Below, piece after piece: positions 30,651 to 42,000 of a DNA stretch of 64,000 nucleotides; position 1 is the stretch's first letter, and each line of letters starts with the position of its first letter. A program made the translations under genes and the position numbers. This stretch comes from Metridium senile. Lineage: Eukaryota > Cnidaria > Anthozoa > Actiniaria > Metridiidae. The notes below the pieces were generated by a model, which saw only the letters and a program-made list of their open reading frames with translations, had not been told where the DNA came from and searched no databases. The DNA lies in assembly GCA_949775045.1 (NCBI GenBank), contig OX459102.1:16042772-16106771 (forward strand). The letters are read 5' to 3'.

Positions 30651-31483
30651 TTTACGGTGTATAAACTTTAGTTCAAAGTGACCTACAAAATGGAAGCTGT
30701 TTAATGTTCGAAAGGTTAGTAAGTTCCACTCTCATATGTGATATACAAGGTACCATTCTCACTCCGTCAATGTTTTTTAAAACATTTAAAAATTATAAGT
30801 GTCGGAAACGTCAGTAAATGTATTATTTTTTACGATGTTTAGTTTACCATATATAGCTACAGTGAAACTGATCTGGCTGGATGGCATCGTCGAAGAAGTC
30901 ATAACAAGATTAAACTCCAATATTTACACTTGCTCTTATAAGCCATTTATGCTAATATGATTATAATTTCCTCGTTTTGACATTATTTACAGGTGAAAAG
31001 CCGGTTTTAGTAACATATAAATTAATCTCCTTTACGTATACACTTGATTATCGCAGCCGCATACCTTAATATTTAGTTATTTATATGCTTTTCGGTTTGA
31101 CTGGTCGTATTAAGATCCGGCTATTTCAATATTTAACGTTTGAAGATGTCGAACAAATGCATATACACGCCTCCACACTGCTGTTCCTAAAGGTGTAAGC
31201 ATCATATGTCACTCACTCCTCGATCGCCAATGACCTGTGAGCGCACTCCTCGTTATCGCTTTTGCACCTTTTACAAGAGTATCGTTCAACAGCCCAGGAT
31301 TTGGTCATGAAAGTTTTACATGGTATCATCACTGTTGAAGAATAAGGTTTTTTGAAACGTTAAACTTGTGAAATCTGGGTAAAAGCAGTAAGATGACTTC
31401 AAGTGGTCACTTTGGTTGCATCAAGCTGCTTGCTAGATAGAGGGCAGTGATAAACTTAGTGCAGTTTTTCGAGAAGAAATTCA

Positions 31484-32428
31484 ATGGCGTTCTCGGTCAA
31501 CTCAAGCGAGATGTCACCAACGAAACTTTCGTCTAAAACGTCTATTATGACAATAACTATGCTTGAAACTGTTCTTCTTTCTTCAGTGAATGTTCTTGGC
31601 GCTCTCATAGGTGCTTTTGGGAACATTTTAGTGTTTATGGTCGTCGCTAAATGTCGTTATCTCGGATGGCAAAAGACAGAGTATTTTATATGCAGTCTGG
31701 CAGGTTCGGATCTTCTGGTGTGTCTTCTAGCACAGCCGTTGTATATAACACATCTTAATAATCTTCTACCGGCAAAAATCAACATTATGCGTCAGGCAGT
31801 GACTTGGATTGCGACTTTAGCGTCTGTCAGTAGTCTTCTAACTATATCAGTTGATCGCTTCCTTGCTTTGCTTTTCCTGCGAAGTTATCGAGCGAAGATG
31901 ACAACTAAAACTGCCTTACTTCTGGTGGCAATTTCCTGGGTTTTTTCACTAGTAAATGGAATAAGCGCATCTGCGTTGCACAGGACATTTCGTTTTGTAG
32001 CACAGTATTTTGTCATTGCCGTTCTAGTAGTCATGTCTTTCCTCTACGCTGGAGTTTTCATAATCGTTCGCGTTCAGTGCACAGAAATGAAACGACAATT
32101 CCCGTCGACAGCTCACAAACTGCGCGCTTTTACCCGCGAAAAAACAGTGGCGAAGCTCATTGGTGCTGTGGTCGGCGTTTTCTACATCTGTTACTTGCCG
32201 TTAATAGTTCTGCCGTTTTTCAGCAAATCTCCAGCTTTGAAGGCGACAGCCTACAGAGTGTTCCCTTGGGCGAACACCCTGGCTCTCTGTAATAGCTGTA
32301 TAAATCCGTATATATACTACTGGAGAAGCTGGCGGTTTCGCGGAGCAATACAAAACATGAGTCTCGGAAAAACAATCATTCGATTACGATCAAAAAAAAT
32401 CAGTGGGATAGCGGAAAACCGAATTTAA
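31484..32428 (+). CDS. Class A G-protein-coupled receptor, intronless, 314 aa, MECA-like
   Basis: Seven-transmembrane receptor expected in the plasma membrane; ligand unknown. TM1 about 30-55 with N47 (GN, 1.50); TM2 with SLAGSDLL (D76, 2.50); TM3 ending SVDRF (D124-R125-F126 in place of DRY); TM4 with W152; TM5 without the usual Pro; TM6 FYICYLP (P239, Tyr where Trp is usual); TM7 NSCINPYIYY. A short N-terminus carries one NSS glycosylation site. Position 3.25 is Asn100 rather than Cys and the very short ECL2 has no Cys, so the standard disulfide is absent. That combination is typical of the melanocortin/lysophospholipid/cannabinoid/adenosine group. Good class A core motifs and no disruption indicate a functional gene. 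Start chosen as the first in-frame ATG; M10 or M22 are possible alternatives. Confidence 0.9.
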   Translation: MAFSVNSSEMSPTKLSSKTSIMTITMLETVLLSSVNVLGALIGAFGNILVFMVVAKCRYLGWQKTEYFICSLAGSDLLVCLLAQPLYITHLNNLLPAKINIMRQAVTWIATLASVSSLLTISVDRFLALLFLRSYRAKMTTKTALLLVAISWVFSLVNGISASALHRTFRFVAQYFVIAVLVVMSFLYAGVFIIVRVQCTEMKRQFPSTAHKLRAFTREKTVAKLIGAVVGVFYICYLPLIVLPFFSKSPALKATAYRVFPWANTLALCNSCINPYIYYWRSWRFRGAIQNMSLGKTIIRLRSKKISGIAENRI

Positions 32429-33820
32429 AAACATCAACAAACTTTGTTTTAAACTGAACTATACGACAACAAACTCAACATGAACTGACAATCTTATTAT
32501 TGCAAGGCCGAGGTCACTTGTGTGCGCAAAATCCACTCCAGAAACGACCATTGAAACAGAATTAAAAGATAGTACCGTGTTTTCATCTGTTTAGTCGTCT
32601 GAAACTATGTACTAGTCTTAAAAGAAACTTGGGCTTTTGACCCCGGAATTAGTGGATTATAAGTCTTTCAATGCCTTCTTATGAGAACACTCAAAAGACA
32701 AAAGTTCACAATATATAAAACGCTGCCCGTAAGCCTGGTTCGCATCAACTCTTAATATCCAAAAACTAAATCCACGACGTCTGTTTCTATGCATATGTTA
32801 ATATTCTAGATCTGAAATGGGTGCTGTTCATGCATATATCCCGAGAAGATTAAAATATACGCGGTTATTAATATAATGTACAAAGACGCAACTTTCGTTG
32901 AAATTTTCTCTTAAAAGAAATACTTAAATATAAGCATGTAAATTTGATGATTGGGTGGGTTATAAACTTGTGAATGTTAAGAATTTGTAGTGTATTTGGT
33001 ATTTGTTAGTGTGGAAAAGTGCTCGTTTCAAATCAGGTCAAGTTAGAGTTTATCAAGACACATTATCTGGTCGTGCAAAATACGACGCGCATGCAAACTC
33101 CATGGAAACTGGTTGCAACGCGAAATCTTGAAAATCTCACTCAGTGTTTTGTTGAAATTGAATTCCATGTGAATCTTCTTTATCTTGGCTGTCATGATTC
33201 AAATACCGAGAATATAACGAATTGCATTTAGATTACAAGAAAATATTGAGAAACGATCTCATTTATAGATAAATTTAATCACGTATTTTTAAAGAAAAAG
33301 TTACACACTGCGAGATAACGCGAAACAATATTATATTTTATCCCCTTTCTGCAAATACTTAGAATATGAAAACTAACATTTCAATTAGACAAATGACGAG
33401 GGGCGAAATTATTAAGTGAATGAACGATATTGATATTTATTGAGTTTAAGTTGCAAAACGGCAGAAAATGTTTAGCTAATTAGGCACACTGTATTTTGCA
33501 GGCAAATGAAAAATAATATCGATAAGACTTAATCTCCTTTCTGCATTAATTAAAATATAAAGGATTGTATTTAAATTGGAAAACTATTTATGGACTAACT
33601 TATTGATGGAGTGAAAGTGATATATGCCGATTCAAATAACGGCAACACACTGAACAATGGTCTTTGAGTTGTCTTCCCCGAGGCAAAATTGTACTCAGTT
33701 TTTAGTACAACAGAAGGATTCTAGCCGAGCTCTTTCCAACCCACACAACACTTTACCCAAAGGATACAAACCCCTTTTCTTTATCTTTAACATACTTTAG
33801 TACTCTTAAAGCATCTTTTT
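32429..33820. other. GPCR 3' flank, no gene seen
   Basis: AT-rich sequence without a convincing open frame, recognisable repeat or clear AATAAA close to the stop codon. Confidence 0.5.
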
Positions 33821-33995
33821 GATATATCTTTATGAAAATAGATCGATAATTTAGACAATTTACTACCGAAATGATAGAAAAGCATCGCTTTTTGGACTGT
33901 AAGTGGCCTTCATTTTCAACCCACACAGTTTAAAATAAGCCATTTTTCCGTATCTTTTTAATATTGTCATAAAACAGTAGATCTTTTTGATTTAT

Positions 33996-36912
33996 CTTTA
34001 TGAAAATAGATTGATAATATACTACAGAAATGATAGAAAAGTATCGCTTTTTGGACTGTAAGTGACCTTCACTTTCAACCCACACAATTCTAAAATAAGC
34101 CATTTTTCCGTATCTTTTAATATTATTATAAAACAAGTAAATATTATTCGACCCAAATATTGAAAAGTATAGCATGTGGTATCGTTTTTCTTCTTGATAT
34201 ACGTGAGTTGAGACGATGAGTTGGCAAGATCAGTGTCGATCATGAGACACATTAGCTCATAAAGATGGCGCCCGAGGGATTGAACGGCCAGTAGGTAGTT
34301 CTGTATGTGATATAAAAGCTTGAAAAATGTAATTAGCTCAATCTACACCTGTACTTGGAGAATAAACAGGAAAGAACTCTATTAAGAACTTCGAGGAAAC
34401 TATGAATACACTCCAGGAAGATGTTAAAAAATAATTTACAACGAGAAAAAGATATGTGGATGATTGAATTATTTTTTTCCGCTTTATTAGTTGAAATTGA
34501 TAAAATGTAAACCAAAAAATTACAGGAAAAAAAACCATTTATAATAAATCAGTATAATATATGTTATTGTTTATTTTTTCATTCATTTATGTATTATTTA
34601 TTTGTAGATTGATTGATTGATTGATTGATTGATTTATTAACAGTTTATTCAAAGAAAATAGCTACCGCTCAGAACTCGATACATAAGACTGCTTTGTAAA
34701 TGAAGCTCTGTAACTTATAATTGGTTTGATTTGAAAACGCGAACTTAAATCCTCAAAAAACACTCAAAAACAAAAGCTCTCCACTCAAAGGAATATCAGT
34801 AACATTATAAGTTAAAAGACTTGTATTTCTTTCAAACGGAGCCGCAATATTTAGTATCGTTTAGTAAAGTGGCTGACGAAACAAATTCTTGACCTGGAGT
34901 TGTGCTTTGACTTGGCCTAAGCTAGTAGTTTAACAATAGGAGAAGTACGTGACAAAATTGTCTTGTGAAGAAAGATTAAAAGAGATATTTGATATTGAAT
35001 AATAATTCAAGATAGAGAATACAAACCAAGGAATCCTTTAATTCAACCTGAGTCTTAAAAACTTGATACTCCAAAGTAAAGCTGACGAAATGAAAATTTC
35101 CCAGAAAATCGCTTCGATGGCGAAATGGTTCGCAGTTCGTATTCATGGAAGAACTTCGAACTTACTAGGAGTGTATTTTCTTATTTTGTCGCTTTTTTAA
35201 AAGCTAATTTTCAATGTTAATAGAAATTACTAAGAATCTAATATATAAGATTACTCGGTATTTGGTTTGTATTCGAGGTGTTTAGAACAAAAGCAATTGC
35301 GATAAACTTTTGCGTTCAAGATAAACCTTCAAGTTTATCTCTCTATCGCTACAATAAAGGAAGTAAGGACTTCACTTTACTTTTTACCCGCTGAAGGCAG
35401 TTAGGAAAAAAGATTGCATGCAAGTACATTAAAAACTCTCAAAAAAGGATTTACTAAAGGACTTTCGTCATTCATTTGCAAGGAAATGAAGGCAAAAGTA
35501 AGAATTGCCGGCGGAAACTAAAAGAAATTCACGGATATTTTGCGAGAAAAAATAAGCATCTTTTCACAAATTTCCGTTGTTTTGAAATGCAATGATTATA
35601 ATTAATCGGCGTATTTTGCATGAAATAAGCAAGATACATATATCTACAGGGACAAACAACTCCAAAAATACGTCCAAATAATTATTGTCCTTACGAGAGT
35701 AAAAAATACCATCCACTAAAAAATATACATTTAATGTTTCTTGTTGAGATTCGAATAAGATTTTATCTCGGTTTTATTTTTCTCATTTGAAGCTATTTTA
35801 GCTCTATAAATAAACCCTTGAAGTCTTATCTGGTCACGTAGGCACAAAGATAAATATTAATTAAAGGAAGGTTGTTTTTCCAAAGGAAAACAAAACAGAG
35901 CGATATATATTAATGAATTATTAAAAAAATACGAAATAGATATTAAAAGTCAACCTACGCTTTCCAAAAAAAAAACCGTAATAAATCTTGAAAATCAACT
36001 ACGCTTTTTTTAAAAAAAAAAACCAGGTCAATAAATTACTATTAAGAAAATACGTAATAAATCTTGAAAATCAACTACGCTTTTTTTTAAAAAAAAAAAC
36101 AGGTCAAAAAATAGACTATTAAGAAAATATGTAATAAACCTTGAAAATCAACTACGTTTTCCCAAAGCAAAAACGATCAAGATATATTGATGAATTAATA
36201 AAAAAAATACGATTAATGCTATAGATGTGGAAATTGTTAACTATAATATAATAGTATTAAAAAAGCAAAAACGATGAATACTGAAATTATGAAATAAGTT
36301 TATATAGTGCTTCAAATTTTTCGTCTATGTAATAAAAACTTATTGATTTAAATAAAGAAACGAGTTGTTTTGTTTTCAATTTAAAAAATATACAATTAAT
36401 TTTGCCATTTTCATTTATGTGAGAATTACAATTTTATCCTTTTGAAGTTTTGTAAATTTTTCGTTGTAAATTATTTTTTAACATCTTCTTCCTGGAGAGT
36501 ATTCATAGTTTCCTCGAAGTTCTTAATAGAGTTCTTTCCTGTTTATTCTCCAAGTACAGGTGTAGATTAGCTAATTACATTTTTCAAGCTTTTATATCAC
36601 ATACAGAACTACCTACTGGCCGTTCAATCCCTCGGGCGCCATCTTTATGAGCTAATGTGTCTCATGATCGACACCGACCTTGCCAGCTCATCGTCTCAAC
36701 TCACGTATATCAAGAAGAAAAACGATACCACATGCTATACTTTTCAATATTTGGGTCGAATAATATTTACTTGTTTTATAATAATATTAAAAAGATACGG
36801 AAAAATGGCTTATTTTTGAATTGTGTGGGTTGAAAGTGAAGGTCACTTACAGTTCAAAAAGCGATACTTTTCTATCATTTCTGTAGTAAATTATGAATCT
36901 ATTTTCATAAAG
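33996..36912. mobile_element. 2.9-kb non-coding element with about 455-bp inverted arms
   Basis: The arms 33996-34450 and 36457-36912 are near-identical reverse complements. Shared landmarks are CTTTATGAAAATAGATTGAT at the outer end, GACCTTCACTTTCAACCCAC, GATGGCGCCCGAGGGATTGA, and TTTACAACGA at the inner end. The 2-kb interior is AT-rich, has no long ORF and contains a 70-90 bp repeat around AATCTTGAAAATCAACTACG (35930-36160). The outer 130 bp of the left arm is duplicated at about 33826-33960. This is best explained as a non-autonomous foldback-type transposon. Confidence 0.85.
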
Positions 36913-37099
36913 TTTTGCTGTGGTTCCGAGTATGAAAGATGTTTAACTTTGAAATTGAAGAAGAAAAGTACCAAATTATGTACTTAAGTTTGCAGTTGAA
37001 TGGTTTTCCGTATCGAGCAGTGAAATGGTTTTTATGCGGAATGCCAAACTTGTCGAATTTATTTTCATTCGTCTGTATTTGGTTCGTTCTTTTTCAATT

Positions 37100-37440
37100 T
37101 TTGTGGCTTTGTTTCTTACTTTTCTTGTTTTTCTGCTCGACCTTATTATTTTCTTTCTATCTTCCTTTCCTCCTTTTTGTCTCTCTCTATACATTCCTTT
37201 TTATTGATTTTTTCCCTTCCTTAAAAAGTGAGTGCTTTTTCTCTCTCTCTCTTCATTCCGTTTCCTCAATTGTCTCTCTTCCTTGAAAAGCGAGTACTTT
37301 TTCACTCTCTCTATTCATTCCGTTTCCTCAATTGCCTCTCTTCCTTGAAAAGCGAGTACTTTTTATCTCTCTCTCTCTATTTATCGCCTTTCCTTGATTT
37401 CCTTACCAAAAACTCTATTCCTTTTTATTTCTCTTTCCTA
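37100..37440. repeat. Pyrimidine-rich tract with 60-70-bp repeats
   Basis: Nearly pure C/T strand with CTTGAAAAGCGAGTACTTTT and CATTCCGTTTCCTCAATTG recurring two to three times. Hydrophobic open frames here are compositional. Confidence 0.8.
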
Positions 37441-37609
37441 AGTGCTATATTTCTAGACGTTGCGAAATGCAAAGACATTAGGCTTGGACAGGAAGTTCAT
37501 CAAAGTGCTATTCACAAAAAAAACACGTAAGTTTGTCCTTAGATTGTGTAAACTGTCTTAATTGTCAAATTATCAGCATTAAGTCCCGGGGGTACACCAT
37601 ATGTTAGCT

Positions 37610-37865
37610 ATACCGATATGTGCTGCTGGTTCGTGACGAGGGATGTTTTCTCGAGGTGAATGATCCCCCGATTTTTACATACAAATTTGATCCCTTATCC
37701 CAAAAGCTCGCGTATTTTTTTGATTCTTGAACCCCAAAAAATGTTCTGATTACTTGAATATATTCAAAGAAGCCCGATTCCTCTTCTGTGATCCCTGATT
37801 CCAGATGATTCGAACTATATGATCCCCGATCCCAGGCATGTGATCCCTGATCCCACGTCACGACC
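37610..37865. repeat. Degenerate GATCCC repeats
   Basis: TGATCCC(T/C)GAT(T/C)CC motifs recur irregularly at about 10-20-bp spacing. No coding evidence. Confidence 0.5.
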
Positions 37866-37983
37866 CTGCATTTTACTACAAATCGAAGGAAAAGTGATCT
37901 GAGATTTTGAACAAAAGATTTCAGGTTTTAAATTTTTGTGTCGAAATCGTTTCCTTAAAGAAACATTCGTGCAACAAAGAGCT

Positions 37984-38003
37984 CCCCCCCCCCCCCCCCC
38001 CCC
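37984..38003. repeat. Uninterrupted run of 20 C
   Basis: A homopolymer C20 in AT-rich sequence; length may be affected by sequencing error. Confidence 0.9.
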
Positions 38004-38164
38004 GAGATTAAATTACAATATAATTAAAACACAACATTGTTATCTGAGCGGCATTTTGAAAAGTAGTTTATCTACTAAATTTTAGTTTGGATAAACAAAC
38101 AACCTCTTTATTGAATCAATGAAGTTTGTTGATATTCTAGTTTTGACGTTGTCATATAAAGTTC

Positions 38165-38715
38165 AATTTAAAAATGGAAATTTAATAAGTAAGATGACAG
38201 TTCATTAAATGCCAAAATATTATTATTATAATGGCAATGCAGTGTCTAATTAACGTGAAATAGAGGTTAATGAAATAGTTCTAACAGTTAAATGAAGAAA
38301 TGGAAATTTAATAAGTAAGTTTGGTTAGGTTCAATGACAGTGCATTAAATGACAAAGTATTATTATTATACTGACAATGTAGTGTCTAATTAACGTGAAA
38401 TAGATGTTAATGAAAGAGTTCTAACAGTTAAATGAAGAAATGGAAATTTACTTCGTAAGCCAGTTTGGAAAGGTTGAATGACAGTTCATTAAATGACAAA
38501 ATATTATTATTATACTGACAATGTAGTGTCTAATTGACGTGAAATAGAGGTTAATGAAAGGGTTATAACAGTTAAATGAAGAAATGGAAATTTAATAAGT
38601 AAGTTTGGTTAGGTTGAATGACAGTTCATTAAATGACAAAGTATTATTATTATAATGGCAATGCAGTGTCTAATTAACGTGAAATAGAGGTTAATGAAAT
38701 AGTTCTAAAAATTAA
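38165..38715. repeat. Four-copy 140-144-bp tandem array
   Basis: AGTGTCTAATTAACGTGAAA-like segments occur at 38241, 38381, 38525 and 38665. Each follows ATGGAAATTTA and a TATTATTATTATA run. The array lies just beyond the 3' end of TARBP1. Confidence 0.9.
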
Positions 38716-38747
38716 TGAAGAGAAAACATAAAATAATGAAATCTTGT

Positions 38748-38753
38748 TTTATT
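38748..38753 (-). terminator. Candidate TARBP1 poly(A) signal
   Basis: TTTATT on plus (AATAAA on minus), about 340 bases after the TARBP1 stop codon. No closer canonical signal was noticed. Confidence 0.4.
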
Positions 38754-39089
38754 TTATGAAATAAATTGAATAAGAAACTCTTTTGACAGTGAACAAATTA
38801 ATATAAAAACTTCACAAAATTGTTAACTTTAACTATTTAAATTTCTAATTTGAGCTAACAGAATCTTTTCCGCCTTTCAAAAGCTCATGGATTTTGATTC
38901 AGTATTTCTTTCAAAGGTTGACAATTTCTAAGTTTAATACTTTTTTGTTCTGTTCTCGACTGTTTAAAATTGATTACATCAAACTAATTTTATGTAAATA
39001 CAATAGTTTTTTTTTATCTTTCTCGTCAGCAGTGAATCCCCAGAAAGCATGCGTAAAAAAATAAGTAATTAATCATAGTCCTTAATTTT

Positions 39090-42000
39090 CTAGTCAGCGG
39101 TATTCCCACCACAAAGCACGCGTTGGCGAGTATACTCCCATATAAAGAGGGCTCCACTAACATGTACATTAAGGGACCTAATGATACCGACCTGGGGGAT
39201 TTCAACACACACGTCCAAAAACTGAATGAGGTCTGCTGGGATACCTTCCTTCTCGTTACCTAGCAACAAAAGTGCGTCATGAGGGAAGGTGTACTCTGTG
39301 AGAGGCTTGCTATTAGCTGTTTGTTCTACACCAATCAGCGTGTAGCCTTGTCGTTTCATTGTTTGAAGGTAGTCTTTAAGTTCCCCAGGCCGCACTTGCT
39401 CGACGTCGACCCACTTTGAAGAACTAACACTTAGAGTCTAGTGAAAGAAAGAAAACATGATGAGTCATTGTCGCTAACTCTCAGGGCGTTTTGAACCTTG
39501 AAATACACTTGAACCTTTTTGGCACCTCTTCTTAATCCATTTAAGATTTTAGATATTAGAAAACACAAGGGATTCGTATTAATTTTTGGCATATGAAGCC
39601 AGTAAATTACACTTGAAACCTATGTCACTTCTTGGTGCAATTTTGAAAATCCCGTTTCAGCACTTTCGATATACATTTGAAAGCTACGTTCGGCAGAAAA
39701 CAAAATGTGTCTACTTTTTCACCACATTTGAACTACAATTTAAATTAATACTTTAATTTGTCCTGTATTTTATCTGAGAAACATGTTTAAGTCTGTTGAG
39801 AAAGTCAAAACTACAAAGAAGCAAACAAACAACAACAAACAACAACAAAGATAACATACAAACAAAGAAACAAGCAAAGAAAACAAACAAAAGAACAAAG
39901 AAACAGAGAAACAAGCAAGCAAATAAACAAAAGAACAAACAAATGAACAAACAAACAACAAAGAAAACATACAAACAAAGCAACAAGCAAACAAACAAAA
40001 GAACAAACAAACAGAGAAACAAGCAAGCAAACAAACAAAAGAACAAACAAATGAACAAACAAACAACAAAGAAAACATACAAACAAACAAACAAACAACA
40101 AAGAAAACATACATACAAACAAACAAACAAACAAAAGAACAAACAAACAGAGAAACAAGCAAGCAAATAAACAAAAGAACAAACAAAAGAACAAACAAAC
40201 AACAAAGAAAACATACAAACAAACAAACAAACAAACAAACAACAAAGAAAACATACATACAAACAAACAAACAAACAAACAAACAAAAGAACATACAAAC
40301 AAAGAAACAAGCAAAGAAAACAAACAAAAGAACAAAGAAACAGAGAAACAAGCAAGCAAACAAACAAAAGAACAAACAAATGAACAAACAAACAACAAAG
40401 AAAACATACAAACAAAGCAACAAGCAAACAAACAAAAGAACAAACAAACAGAGAAACAAGCAAACTGAGAAAAAAAAACCGAACAAACAAACAGCTTTTC
40501 CCGAGGGTAATTATGTTAATATTTGTTGGTTACTCCTTAGTTTACAAAATGGTCCTCAATATAATATGTTGAGAATCGTTCAGCAAGCGACAAAAAGTTA
40601 ATGCTTTTATTAAAAAACACGATCTTACCGTTGAAAAGTTCAGTTGAAAACTTGTTTCAACATTCAACGTACCATTACACAGGTCAACATTACTCGACAT
40701 TTAATGCTCAACATCATTCAATAATTGACAATTTTTTTACGAACTTGTTCAGTTGCTGAAAAGTTCCTTTCAACAATTAAAGTACTAGGTCAAGATTTTG
40801 TATTAAAACATGGTAAAAGATGTTGTTCCACACAAGTTGAACAGATAAAACAATACCACTTAAAAAAACTTTATGTCACTCAACAATCGACAATTTGTGG
40901 CTGTGTTTTTACGAACATGTTAGATGAAAGATCTCTTCTTACAATCAAAATACCAGGTCAAGATTTTTGTACTAAAACGTGGTAAAAGATGTTGTTCCAC
41001 ACACCACCTTGAACCGTGTAGCTTTCATAGATAAAACAATACCACTTAAGGACGGGGCCTACTAATTAAAAAGTAATGTATTCTTCAAATAACTATGTGA
41101 GTTGTTTTAACCCTTCAGAGGGTTCTACAAATCTGTCTAAAAAAGGTGGGGTCACCGGGCAGTTAAGAGAAATAATGAGTCTTAAATATGGCTGACGTCA
41201 CGATTTTACCGGCATCGACAAATAATTTTTTTTTTCAAAGTATTTTCATTGAAACATCTCTTTGATAGCGGTAAACAATTAACAAGTTATTTTCTAATAG
41301 GAATATACATTTTGTAACGTATTTTCAAAAGTTAGTAGTGAAATATGATTTTTTTAGCATCGCGACTTGTATTTTGCGAGGTTCAGAAAATTCAAATTTT
41401 TGTCTATTTTCCATTCAAAAATCAGTTGCTTTTTCGAAATTTTACATCAAAACCATTGTTTAACATGTTCTTAATAATTGCAGTTATAAAAAAATTGGGG
41501 TTACCGGGCGTTTTAAAAAGTTATCGCGTGGTAAACTTTGCCGCCGAAGATCATCATAAGACAATTTCTTTCCGGTCCCCTCCCTACTAAGTAAAGAAAT
41601 TCGTCATCATAAGTGCATTGTGGGACTGTTTTTATAAAAAACGCTACTGTCCCGTCTACCATCGTTAGATGGTTTTTTATTTGTATTTTGTCATCTTTTG
41701 AGGTAAGATAGCGCGTTAAAATGGAAACTATGTAGATGCGCAGTAGCCTGCGCAGTGGCAATAGTAGGCCCCGTCCTTAAAAAGATTTACGTCACTCAAC
41801 CATTGACAATTTGTGGCTGTTTTATTTTTATTTTAACTAACTTGTTCAGTTGAAAGATTTCTTCTCACAATCAAAGTAACAGGTCAATTTGTATTAAAAC
41901 GTGGTAAAAGATGTTGAACACATTGAACGCATTCATAGATAAAACAATACCACTTAAAAAGATTTACGTCATTTAGGAATATTCAAAGACTGAAAACTAG

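Larger units (their letters stand above)
25839..31483. other. Gene-free stretch upstream of DRC11 and of the GPCR
   Basis: No exon-like open frame with family resemblance was found on either strand. It should contain the promoters of DRC11 (left) and of the GPCR (right), but no motif could be assigned confidently. A GC-rich patch at about 26725-26800 (GGCGCGCGCGG, GCGCGCCGGGGCGC) stands out from the AT-rich surroundings. Hairpins, a 10-bp repeat and relic tails inside it are listed separately. Confidence 0.6.

Noticed and set aside
36939..37530. Phe/Leu/Ser-rich frames suggesting membrane proteins
   Set aside because: Derived from the pyrimidine-rich tract; overlap in several frames, no conserved motif.
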